Below the pieces are notes generated by a model. That model was not told where the DNA came from and did no database searches. It worked only from the letters and a program-made list of their open reading frames with translations. Below, in pieces: positions 53,280-64,000 of a stretch of DNA of 64,000 nt. The stretch's first letter is position 1. Every line of letters begins with the position of its first letter. The position numbers and the translations under genes were made by a program. Origin of the DNA: Rhopalosiphum padi (taxonomy: Eukaryota > Arthropoda > Insecta > Hemiptera > Aphididae); assembly GCF_020882245.1 (NCBI RefSeq), contig NC_083600.1, forward strand, positions 28,334,001 through 28,398,000, written 5' to 3'.

Positions 53280-54960
53280 TTGTCTAGTTCAAAAACACGA
53301 TTATTACCGTCATTCGTTTTTATTTCGTAGATGGGTAAACTAAACAACAAACTACTAAATCTAACAAAAACTGTAATGCCCGTTTTGTCCATTTTCGTAA
53401 CACTAAAAGGACCTCACACAGCGATACTCACTCGAGTAGAAATAATGTAGTTTAATAGCTTAATGTCCATTTTGGTGGTTTTTTTTTTACCGTTTTTCCC
53501 GTTAAAAGTCCTAATCCCCAACGATTCGTTGTCGCGAAAACCCGTTATTATGGTATATATAATTTTACGAAAGTTCCGTATCCCCACTGATCCCCTAGGG
53601 GTAGTGGGGCAAAAGCGTTTTTACTACCGAAGCGAAATACCTTGTCTCCCCCCTCCCATCTGGGTGTACGCAAATCCCAAGAGAGCCGCAGGGATAACTT
53701 ATCGTATATATAATGTCACATCTCCCCTTCATCCACGTGTTTGTTTGCTTCCATCTTAAAACATTCGAACAACAAACATTAAAGTTTCCTGAAAAAGACA
53801 GAGCCAGACATCCCTTATATTTCTATTTAACTCTCATACCTCCATACACAGTTTTTTTTTTTATTCTATTGATTGTCTTTTTCAGTCACACCAGTCAGTA
53901 TATACTAACATATTATACGAGTATGTATTCGGCGTATAAAATAAACAACTGACAAAATAAATTTATTTAAAGTCACTATGTTATATTAATACCATAAATC
54001 TTTTAAACCAATTTTAGTAAATTCGATGTTTGGTTACTTTAATTTAATTTTATCTTCTCCCTCGTGCAATACAATATAGTTATGTGTAATTTATTAATTT
54101 ATAGAACGACATTGTATTATATGATTCTCAGAATATCTAAAAATAATACTATGTACCTACTTAATTAAAGTTTAGAACAAAATTTATTAGACACTACTTA
54201 TTATACACTATATATCCTTGTTATTAATATTGTGCAGTTGGCATTAGTATAGCTGTATTTTTTCCTCTAAATCCTGGGGAACTTTGTATTATATGTAAGT
54301 CTTCATTCGTCCTTTTTGCAGTTTGGAATAGCGCCGAATTGCGTTTAGAAAAAGTATACGAGCCCACAAAAGAAGAAGGTGTACACTGTAGAGGGAAGGA
54401 AAGGGGATGGAAAAAAACGTGTCGAAAGTAATTTCGAAAGGCAGAGGGCGAACTCCTAGCGCGTGGGGAAAATGGCACGGCAAATGGGTTACACGGCGCG
54501 CTATACCCGGTGTGAGAGGGACGGTCTGAGTCAGAGCGAACTAATCAGCCGGTTACTTTTGCGCCGGAGGGGACAAATCGCCACCACCACTTCCGGGGGC
54601 ACCTCGTCCATACACCGTATACACGTGTACATATATATTATATTCCTGACCAGCGCCGAGTGATTGATGCGCGCAAACTAAAGCGCAAGACGTTTTTATT
54701 TCCAAAAATGTCCCACCTGACAGCCGAGTGTAGGCGAACAATAATAATATATTATGTAACGTGGCTCGCGTGTAACCAGTAAGCAAATGGTCCATTAACC
54801 GGAAATAAAAATCGTAACGCACCTTCCGGTTTTTATCACTCCGAGCGGTTTTCGCAGCGCACGAACACCACCGTCAATGAGGGTGCCGATGAAATAATCC
54901 TCTATCTGAATGCGTTTTACGACGGACTGTAATGGTCTGTGTACGTTATATAAGGCATTT
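53280..54960. promoter_or_regulatory. Moderately GC-rich intronic region
   Basis: Two GC-richer blocks, about 53280-53900 and 54220-54960, separated by AT-rich DNA. Overlapping short ORFs exist on both strands with no recognisable domain. TTATATAAGG near 54946 is TATA-like. I see no gene; regulatory or non-coding exon function is possible. Confidence 0.3.
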
Positions 54961-55914
54961 AATTGGGCCCACGAGAGTGACTAGAAATAGACATAGTTTA
55001 AGGTTTGCCGAGATTCAAAAGATAAATACAAATACGGAATAATATTATTATGTAGTGTGTACCCTACTGCAGACATTAATCATAATTCATAATATTGTTT
55101 TTATCATATACGAGTATACGACCACCAAGTTTCTAGATTTTAGGAACCTATATTTTGAAATTATTTGAAAACGAGAAATTTTTCAAATACTAAAAAAAAC
55201 TTTGATATAATATGAAGGCAACTCACTTGCTCATATTTAGATAATTAATTAAATAATAAAAATTTGTATTAGTAAGTTATGCCCGTATAAAAATTTATGA
55301 TTTCAATTTTTTCAGTTTATAATTAACCAGCTAGTATAGAAATTTAAATTATAAATAATTCGTTGATGGGTTTTTCTTATATTTAAGAAAATTACAGTGA
55401 AAATAAGCAACATAAATAGCTATTTAAAGTTCCTTCTGCACAAAATATCTATTCTAAAAAAGTTGTTACATAACACTTTTTGATCAATTTTTTTTTCAAG
55501 AAAAATTTATCTCTATTTATCTAATAAAACACATACCATTCTAAAATGTATAGATACCTCTCGTTTCACATTAAATGTAATACAAAAACAATTTTATAAA
55601 TTTAAAAATAGAATTTAAATGTGTAGTATACATGTAATATACATTAATTGAAATCTAAACTACCAATAATGTTTAATCGTGTTATTACTTTAATAAAATA
55701 TTTGTTGACAAAATCCTTTGATTTGAGAAGACAAGCAGAATTATTTAAATGACACCTTAATGGGATAAAGTGTCAAATTTAAGTAATTAGCTTCACGGCG
55801 GGAAAGGGGAGCGAATGTCTTCGTTAAGCAAAATACATGCGTTATATAATAAATAATGAAATCATCAAGCGACCCAAACTGTGCGATCTAATGATGTGTC
55901 TTTTTCGTACGAAG

Positions 55915-55945
55915 TATATAAGTGTATAACGCGGCTGCGTCAGTT
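55915..55945 (+). promoter_or_regulatory. TATA plus initiator-like pair before ChAT exon 2
   Basis: TATATAAG at 55915-55922 is followed by TCAGTT at 55940-55945; the initiator A is 27 bases from the first T of the TATA box. This matches insect core promoter spacing. It lies ~100 bases upstream of the ChAT exon 2 acceptor, inside a GC-richer patch. A transcript from here would first meet an ATG at 56045 that is out of the ChAT frame. Confidence 0.3.
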
Positions 55946-56043
55946 ATACGTAATTGTCAACTTGAAACCCATTAATTAACGTCTGTCTATACCACTATTT
56001 ATTTTTTAACAAACTAAAACTATAAAAAAAAATTATTCTGCAG

Positions 56044-56165
56044 GATGGCGGGGAAATATCAAGGAAACGATCGCAAAAGGATGGTGGAATCTAAATACAG
56101 AACGGACGGACAAGGAGGTGGTTGCAGACTCGGGCGAACAACGACCAAGAACACCGGACGAAGAG
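56044..56165 (+). CDS. ChAT: Choline acetyltransferase, second coding exon
   Basis: This internal exon of 122 bases lies between acceptor TTATTCTGCAG and donor GTAAAT. With one base carried from 32383 it reads GWRGNIKETIAKGWWNL and then a charged stretch ending RPRTPDEE. The Gly-Trp followed by Ile and Lys-x-Trp resembles GWKDSILSIPKKW of fly ChAT as I recall it. The frame is open and phase-matched (phase 1 in, phase 0 out), and it contains no in-frame ATG. It precedes the conserved catalytic domain, whose exons are not visible in this window. An out-of-frame ORF from 56045 reads past the donor and is judged a shadow. Confidence 0.78.
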
Positions 56166-57691
56166 GTAAATCGATGGCCTAAAGGGACGGTCAGACTTAT
56201 ACAATAAATGTATTTTTCCCCAGAGACTTCTTGGCAAGCTTTTGCCATGAAATTCAACACCACGCATCGACCATATTAATTTTCGCCTTATTAAATAAGT
56301 TCGTTCGCAATATACCCGACTTTTGAATTGTTTGGGTAGGAAGTAGGTAAAAGATAACCTATAACTTTTATAAGATGTAATTTATTCACTTTGCAAAATC
56401 AGTCAAATTGGAAATGAGTAATAAATCTTATAGGTTATATACCCCGTTGAATATCATTAAATAAAATATTATACTGTGTTGGATATTAATAGGAAACAAT
56501 GTTTTGATAGAAATAAATAAATTTAAAAAAATTACATCAAGAAAATACTTTTAAATCCCTAGTGAATATTTTTGATGAATAAACTATCGAAATATATTAA
56601 AATATTAAACTCATAAAACCATTAATTATTTGTTTGATTATGATCTTAAATCTTACTTAAGTATTTGTGGAACGATAAAATTATTAAATAAAAAATATTT
56701 GGCTGTATAATATAATATATGTTAGACGAAATAATAACCATAAAGTTAAATTTAATTATACATAAAACAACTCTAGATTTTTATCTGATTGTTAACAAAA
56801 GCTCATTTTTCTAATAACTTTTTACGTATGTAGTATAATACTATAAAATATAGTTTATTGTTAATATTTTTTTTTATGTAGTAAAAAGTTATGTTAAATA
56901 CATAATACACGTATGTGATTGAAATTTTAGCATAAATTCGATAATAAAACAAGTTAAATTTGCTAGTTAATCATAACATTTTAAAAAAAGAAAAGTTTTC
57001 TTTAAAATTATTCTGAAATCATAGTACAAAATATATTTAATGATTAATGGTTATCAACCTTTAATATTATAGCATCGTACTTTCTAAACAAATTGGTCAA
57101 ATAAGCTCAACGAGCACAATATTTTGGACATTTATAATTATTTATTGTAGCTTATGGGTTAGGGACGATTACAGACGTTTTGAGCAATCAGATAGAAACA
57201 TTAAATAAAACCAACCTTATTATATTATATAATGATTAAAATGTATTTACTCTTTTCTTCATAATTCATTAAAATGTGTAAAATTTAATATATATATATT
57301 ATATAAAATAAAAAAAAATTATTTGCTAAGAGACATACATACAAGAAATACTGGACAATAAACAATTAGTCTTGTTTAATTTTTCCTTTCGATACCTATG
57401 TAAAATAAAAGTCTTAACTAAACTTTAAATATAAAATTATTAAATACTTGTAAAAATCAAAACTGTTCCCATTCCCGTAACTAATATCTTCTTTTAAATT
57501 ATTAAGTATTATACGATTTTGAACATCATATTAAACTTAATAGCGTATAATTGCAAGTGAAATCTAACCACTGTCATGCAGGAACGACTCAAAGAAAAGA
57601 CAACGCCCAGTATTCCTCTCACTTTTAATTCTGCATGATAATTGATAACAGTATGAGCACCACCATACCAATAGTCAAATTTCTTAAAAAC

Positions 57692-57719
57692 CAAGGTGGA
57701 TATTATTATATCCACCTTG
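57692..57719. repeat. Hairpin, 11-bp perfect GC-containing arms
   Basis: CAAGGTGGATA (57692-57702) pairs exactly with TATCCACCTTG (57709-57719) across a 6-base loop. It lies within a less AT-rich patch, 57509-57751, that carries an 80-codon reverse ORF of unknown family. Confidence 0.7.
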
Positions 57720-58939
57720 TTAAAAATAAAACGAACAATCGGTGATAACATCTATTATTATTAATCATGTGCATACAACATAGATAAATCAATACGTAAA
57801 TTATCAAAAAACTGTATGAGTGTTGTCCGCTTAATAATTAAATTTAATACAACGCAATGAGTAAGCATAAATATATAAATATTTAATAACACGGAATATG
57901 TAATTTGTATTTATGCAATTTTTACCGCAAAGCGTTATGCGATAATGAATCTATGGTCACGGTTATAATAATGTACAAATTATATTTTGGCCATAACAAC
58001 ATTAAACATTCAACAGCAGACATTGCATAAAAATAAGCTGAACAAAATATGTGTAATATATTGTTCGTGTAGATAAAAAAATTAAATAAACAAAAAAAAT
58101 AATTTGATTTATTCGTTCTATTTGATGCTTATATAGATATATAGGTTTTTATAATGATTTCATTTTAAAATAAATGTACTATAATTGTGTTTGCTGGTTT
58201 TTCATATGTTACTATAAATAAAATTAATTAAAATATAAATTATGTATAATATACATTTAAATATATAAATGTTTTCTTTTCTATTATTTTGCTCAAAAAA
58301 TTTAGAATTAAAATAAATTTTAACGGCAAAATGTTTAAAAACAAATTTATTCTGAATTAATAAAAACGTAAAAATACGATTTGTACATTTTGAGATTAAA
58401 AATTAGAATAAAATAAGTGTAATAGTAACTTTAATTTAGCAATTAAATGTTTTTAATAGATAATTAGGGACATTACATAATAAGAAACATTATTTTATTC
58501 TTTTTTAAATATATTAGGTACACATATATTTTAATACATATTTAATGCGTACCTAATCAACCTACCATGGTATAGTCTTAAACTAAATATTTATTCTATA
58601 CATTCAAGTTGAATTTTAAATAAATATTAAATTTAAAAATAATAAAATAAAATGTTTAGAAAAATAACTAAAATCATAAACAGGCTTTTTTCAAAAATGT
58701 AAATATGTAATACAATGATTATATGAAGAAAATTTACATATATTTAATTAATTACAGTCAAACCTAATATTGTAATGTCTCCATAAAAATGTTGTATTTT
58801 ACTGTATTATAAACTATTTTATAGTTTAAAACATTGTCTCGTAATCTCGTATTACTAATGCTTTAGTTACAATTTAAATCTAAAGCCGATATAAAAAATG
58901 AGTAATTTAAAAAAAAAAATGAAATAGCGTGCTAGTAAT

Positions 58940-59870
58940 TGTGGACTTTTTTTTTATTACACGCGTATAATATTATAAGCCCACTCATGAATGAAAACAA
59001 CATAACATTTTCGCCCTCTTAAAAACCTATCGCGATAATGATATATACATAACGTAGTAGCAGGTACCTGCTGTATAGCCGTATAGGGTACCCTATGGCG
59101 CGCATATAACGGGTTCGCGTGTTTTTTGGTAATTTCGTGGCGGCGGCTAGGGAGGGTGAAAAACTTCCATTCGCGGAGGGCGCTAGGGGGCGGATAAATG
59201 AAGAAAATGAGTTTTTCTGGCGATGCAGAAGTGTAACACGTCGACATAATCGAATTCCAGACCGAGAATCAGAGGCACTAAACGTATCGGAAAATGAGAT
59301 CGAACGCATAATAATATATATATATAAACGATATGCAGGTCAAAACGCAATCAAATCGGTCGGATTTGAATTTTTCGTTTTTCATCAAATCGTAAATCGT
59401 GTAGCTGACGCGTCGAAATAATAATATCTTCCAGATCCGGGACGGACAGTTATTTTTTCTTTCCAACGGAATTGATTAATACCTGCAGTCGTACGGAATT
59501 CCCATGTGTGTGATACAATATAACAAATAGTAAATACATATATATGTATACGACTATTCGTGCATATATATACACACACACACAAGGCTATTTGTGCATG
59601 TGTAGGTTGGTTGGTCTATATACATACACACACACACACACAATATAATACATGTACACGGGTATACCGTACACGTACAATTAACCGTCGTGTTGGACGG
59701 GAAAATAACGTTTGTAGGCAAAACCGAGCAAACGTCCCGCCGCCGCCGTCCTGTATATATATATAAACACTGCACAACACAGGGCACTGGATCAATACGA
59801 GGCCCAAAAGTTCACGGAGCGACCCCCAACTAGCGCTCTCTAAACCTATATAATATTATATATATACACG
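58940..59870. promoter_or_regulatory. CpG-rich island in ChAT intron 2
   Basis: CG-rich sequence, with repeated GCTAGGG(A/G)GG motifs near 59145-59195 and CA microsatellites at 59571-59585 and 59626-59642. ORFs on both strands are short and partly microsatellite-derived. It may be an internal promoter or enhancer; no gene is recognised. Confidence 0.3.
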
Positions 59871-61944
59871 CGTACCGTTTTGTGTTACAAACCAGTATGA
59901 ATTTCTCGTGAATTTTTTTCTGTCTTTCTGTTGTTTCTTTTGTTGGATTTCCCCCGTAAGTTTTTAACCGCAAAACCATTATTATGTTGTATTTGCATTA
60001 CGACATTTATATAGTTAAGCCATTTCATTTGAATTTTTTCATTTATGTGCGCTAAATAGTTAGTTTTGTGTGATGTTTGTCGGTCTTATAAGATTAGATT
60101 AGATTAGAATTAGAAAAAAATTCACGAATCCCATACTAAGTACCTGCATATTCTTAACGCGATATTTGCAGAAGATAATAATATATATTTCGCACGCAGA
60201 CAATTAATTTTAAGTCTGACGTTTTAACAGAAAACCGTTAGTAAATACAAATTCAAATTACCTATTTATAAACGATCATTAAATAACACATTTATTACAT
60301 AGTTATTTTTTATAAAATATAACATAAACTTTTCCTAAATTGCATGTATTTAAATACACGCGGATAGTTAATAAATAACTTATAACTAATGCTAAATGTG
60401 GAAAGTGGTTATCGTGTTACACGAATAACAATATTTTTATGTGATTTATCCATTAAAAAATAATGTTATCATACTAATATTTGAGATGTATTTTAATATT
60501 ATATTTCAAATAACTTTAAAACTAGTATAACTAAGCGTTTTCCATATGAAATAAAATATTTTTAGTATCCTGTTCTATTTTCATTCCACAATGTACTATA
60601 ATTTTGTGTTATTAAACCTCTATTCTAACCAAAGTTAAAATAAAATTATATTTTGAATTTTAAATACATAGTAATTTAAATTTAAAGATATAATATATTT
60701 TTAATTTAGAATTAATATTATAAATATATTTAGTTACAACAATGCCATTACGTTAAAACGTTTTGTTATTATAAAAAAAAAAAACATTCAAATAGATATT
60801 ATAATTATAATTGTTCTAAACTTTTAAAGAGTTCAAACTGTTTTTAACAGTAAAAAAACAATGTTTCCATCAAGCTGTTAAAATACCCAAAGCAAATAAC
60901 AGGTATAGAACATTGAAGGTTAAAATAATATTTTAATATAAAATTACTTTTTAATTTTTAGTATTAAATATTGTGGTTTTTGTTTGTGTTATTTTTTTAT
61001 TTGGGTTAACACCCTATATAATATATATTATGTATGAATAACAATTTGCTGATTATAGTTTGAAACAATTTTTAATACCTATTTAAATTGCACACATTTT
61101 TTTTTTTAATGAGTTATACTTATACTTTTGGAAGGGAAAATAATAAAATATCTTAGATACAGCACCTCAATAAGACATTTTTCAATGAAGGGGTTAACTT
61201 TAGAGGTATAGGCCATTAGTCAATTTCTTTTACGTCATTAAAAAAATTGTGAAATAAAAAAATATCAAGCCACGAGTTTTATCGTAATTATAACAAATGT
61301 ATTACCTTATCTTTTGTATTTGATAATTTTGACACTAACAAATAATAATACAACAACCAGTCATATGCCAAAATAAACCTAAACAAATTAAGTTAGAGAA
61401 TTGCAATTATATTTTTCTGGTAGGTAGAATTTTCTAGAAAAATAAAAAATACCAAATTGGAAATGCGTTCTTTTTCTACAAAATCTAAAACAAACAGCTA
61501 ATTCACGTTTTTGAATATTTTTAATTCTATAAGAATATAATGATTTTGGTTTTACAACATTTTTATTTTAGATTCTAAATGAAGCAAAGGCCTTTTATAA
61601 TAAAGTATTTTTTTTAACATCATGTTATTATAATATTTTTTTGTTAACATAAAGTTGACGTATTCAGCAACTTCACGAACAGGTAATTTTTCAGTTTTTT
61701 CACAATAGTTTCTTGAAGCGTAAGGAAAACTACCAACAGCCATCAACAAATTTTAAAGAAATTGTATGATCTTATCAGAAGTCCCGCTCAGAATAATTTT
61801 TATAATATTATTACAGTATTACTTTCAAATATGATCACACAGCTATATTAAATAGGCTAAATGAAATTAGGACTTATACTTAACGCTCAAGTATAACTAC
61901 TTATAAAGTTATATCTTGTTCAGTTTCTTTTTATTTGTTCACTA

Positions 61945-62000
61945 AAAAAATATATATATAATATATATATAATATATATATTATAATATATTATATTGTA
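61945..62000. repeat. TA-rich low-complexity tract
   Basis: Alternating TATATA and AATATA units, largely self-complementary. Confidence 0.85.
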
Positions 62001-62679
62001 TTATTTAATAATTTATTATTCAAAACTATTATCTTAATGCTATTGAATATGCATTTATCGAAATTGGAATAAAATCAAAAAAAAAAATGCTTTTATATAT
62101 ATTTCATATTTTACAAATATTCTATCAATAATTCTTCAATAAAATGATGAAAATCCAAAAACACTGCTAAAAACTTACTTCAAATGTGAACAAATTGATC
62201 AAAATGAGAAAAAATATTTTTTTAATGTTTTAATTTAGGTACTAAGTTTTAAAAATTATTATTTTTAGATTTAGATTTCATAGCGGAGCAATGAATGTAT
62301 TTATTTTAAAATAACATGTCTTTTCACGTCATTATTCATTATTTCATTTTTCTTTTTTTATATGAATAAACGATAGATAGTTGAAAAAATATTTCGATCT
62401 TCCACTTAAAGGTTTTTTTTTTAAAAAAATTTGATCTATTTTGTACTTAAAAGTGGTCAAAATTCCCAGTATTTATTAAAATAATTAGGAAAATAAAATA
62501 TAATAAAATAATAAATACCAAGAAAATGGAAATCATTATCCAAAACCAGTTTTAGATAAAATTTATTTATTTTTTTTTGGCGTACCTCAAAAACAGTAGG
62601 TACTTGAAGTTTTCACCAAATGTCTATAATAATATTATTTTATATTCATGTTGATATCATTTTCAAAATATGTTCACTC

Positions 62680-62890
62680 TTTTTGAGCCATTTATGGGTA
62701 TGCAGTCTTTGATTTTTTTTAAATTTATTTTTTATAACTGATAAAGTACAATATAATTTTATTTTATAGACATTTGAAGTTTTAACTTTGAAAAAATTCG
62801 TCAAAATCATAAAAATTTGCAGCTGAAAATTTCTAAAATGTTAAATTTTATAGCTAAGGGTTGATAACTTATTACAAGGTTGCCCATAAG
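62680..62890. repeat. Dispersed copy of the 21-kb repeat
   Basis: AAAATTCGTCAAAA at 62793-62806 is preceded by CATTTGAAGTTT and followed by a TAACTTATTACAAGGTTG stretch. This matches the order of motifs in the 21190-21650 repeat. Confidence 0.45.
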
Positions 62891-64000
62891 TAGTGAAAGC
62901 TATGAAACTAAACATGTTTAGTTATTGTGAAGTCAATTATGTTATTACAATTAAAAACACTATTCATAAGGATTTCAAACTTTTACATAATTATACTTTT
63001 TATTATTTCTACTTTACCTCATGAAATTTTCAAAATATGTAGATTAATTTATAAATGAATAATAATACTTCTTTATACCAAGAGTACCCTTATTCACACT
63101 GTTAATTTTACTGTAAAGTGATATTTAATCAAAAGTTAATAACAATAATATAATATGGATAAATATATATTATTATAATAATTAAATATTAATATTGTTT
63201 ATAGATGCAATATTTTCGTCAATAATTAAACCAACCTACTGAAATATTAATATTAAAATAATCTACTTTAATAGCAATATCAAAAAACATATTATGATAA
63301 ATATATTTAATGATTTAAGCTAACTTGAAAATTTCAAGTATCTACCGTTTCCGCTCAGACTCGTTTTTCGTATACAATGATATATCATAGAAATTCAATT
63401 AAACACATGCATTAACAATGATCCACTCGACACCTGCTATATAGAAGAGTGTACCCACTTGCTCGCCTTTTGTTTCTAAGTTGGATATGTATATCATTGC
63501 ATTTTATTGACAAGAAAACTTAACATCATTCGAAAACTTAATTCAACTTTTTTTTCATGTAATTATAAAATAAAACAACACAGTAGTCTTTATGCAAAAA
63601 TAGAAATGCGTATACATGGTTTGTTGGATAAAAGTTGTATTCAATACAATTTTTTTAATTATTCTTGTTACAGATTTGCGTATTATTTCATTATAAAATC
63701 TACTAACTTAATTACTTCAATTAAGACAGAAAGGGAAAAAACATAAAAAAATTGATTAATTTCTCTTTTAAATTAGAGCTTTTATGAGTCGTGTTCTTTG
63801 CTTCTTTGCATTAATAATATTAAAATTAGAATTCTCAAAGCATTATTAACATTAGTACTTTTTATAAAAAAAAAAAATCATTACTGATGCTTTTTTTGTA
63901 ATAAATGATAATATTTTGTATTATATGTTGTTATATATATAATTTCCAATCAGTTTCATAATAAATCCATTTATTTATACAATTTATTAGAAAAGAAATT

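Larger units (their letters stand above)
32384..56043 (+). other. ChAT intron 1 hosting VAChT
   Basis: This ~23.7-kb intron runs from the GTGAGT donor to a TTATTCTGCAG acceptor. It contains the whole VAChT coding region on the same strand. Nesting of VAChT in the first ChAT intron is the established architecture of the cholinergic locus in nematodes, flies and vertebrates. 32390-33120 is still CpG-rich. 33120-35870 and 37400-40480 are AT-rich with no recognised content. Discrete GC-richer islands are listed separately. Confidence 0.75.
56166..64000 (+). other. Start of ChAT intron 2, no further exon found
   Basis: This begins with GTAAAT. I searched by eye for the next conserved ChAT segment (Leu-Pro-x-x-Pro-Val-Pro type) and did not find it before 64000, so ChAT is partial here. 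The contents are AT-rich DNA, a CpG island at 58940-59870, a hairpin at 57692-57719, a repeat copy at 62793 and a patch at 61552-61749 with an unrecognised 65-codon reverse ORF. Confidence 0.6.

Noticed and set aside
56045..56182. ATG-initiated ORF (MAGKYQGNDRKR...) through exon 2
   Set aside because: It is out of frame with the phase-matched ChAT reading and runs through the GTAAAT donor into the intron.
56033..56263. 76-codon reverse ORF over ChAT exon 2
   Set aside because: It is antisense to an exon with matching splice sites and ChAT-like sequence; the sense reading is better supported.
60091..60112. GATTA repeat resembling telomeric TTAGG
   Set aside because: Only a few units, and the period matches GATTA rather than the insect telomere TTAGG; treated as a chance short repeat.
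1..64000. tRNA or other structured RNA genes
   Set aside because: Scanning by eye for B-box-like GGTTCGAATCC motifs with matching acceptor stems found no convincing candidate; a covariance-model search would be decisive.

Overview
The window is AT-rich insect DNA. It is most likely from an aphid or close hemipteran relative: intergenic DNA is dense in ATATTATAAT and TAGGTACCTA-type runs, CpG-rich islands stand out against the AT background, and the one complete protein is clearly an insect vesicular acetylcholine transporter. The species call is inference. Nothing looks bacterial or viral, and no rRNA, tRNA, CRISPR or operon structure was recognised.

All recognisable genes are on the plus strand and form the cholinergic gene locus. 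A GC-rich first coding exon of choline acetyltransferase (ChAT, about 32161-32383) ends at a strong GTGAGT donor. The single-exon vesicular acetylcholine transporter gene (VAChT, 41677-43311) lies inside the long first ChAT intron. The second ChAT coding exon is at 56044-56165. Joining exon 1 to exon 2 restores a phase-1 codon and gives a Gly-Trp pair at the same spacing as my recollection of the Drosophila ChAT N-terminus. The catalytic ChAT exons were not found and probably lie beyond 64000. ChAT makes acetylcholine in the cytosol of cholinergic neurons and VAChT loads it into synaptic vesicles, so nesting allows shared transcriptional control.

The ChAT exon has no in-frame ATG in either visible exon, only GTG and other near-cognate candidates after an in-frame stop. 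This matches the non-AUG (GTG) start reported for Drosophila ChAT. The putative VAChT leader carries a 13-codon uORF and an ATG-TGA start-stop element, which suggests translational control of the locus.

Layout: 1-29880 is AT-rich, apparently non-coding DNA with several non-autonomous transposons (a TTAA-flanked foldback element, a 602-bp and a 74-bp TIR element) and a ~300-bp tandem repeat. 29880-33120 is the CpG-rich ChAT promoter and leader region, hit by a textbook 206-bp hAT MITE. 32384-56043 is ChAT intron 1 with VAChT and several CpG-rich, possibly regulatory islands. 56166-64000 is the start of ChAT intron 2. Most short ORFs, including long ones across 31248-32706, are shadows of GC-rich or AT-rich composition.
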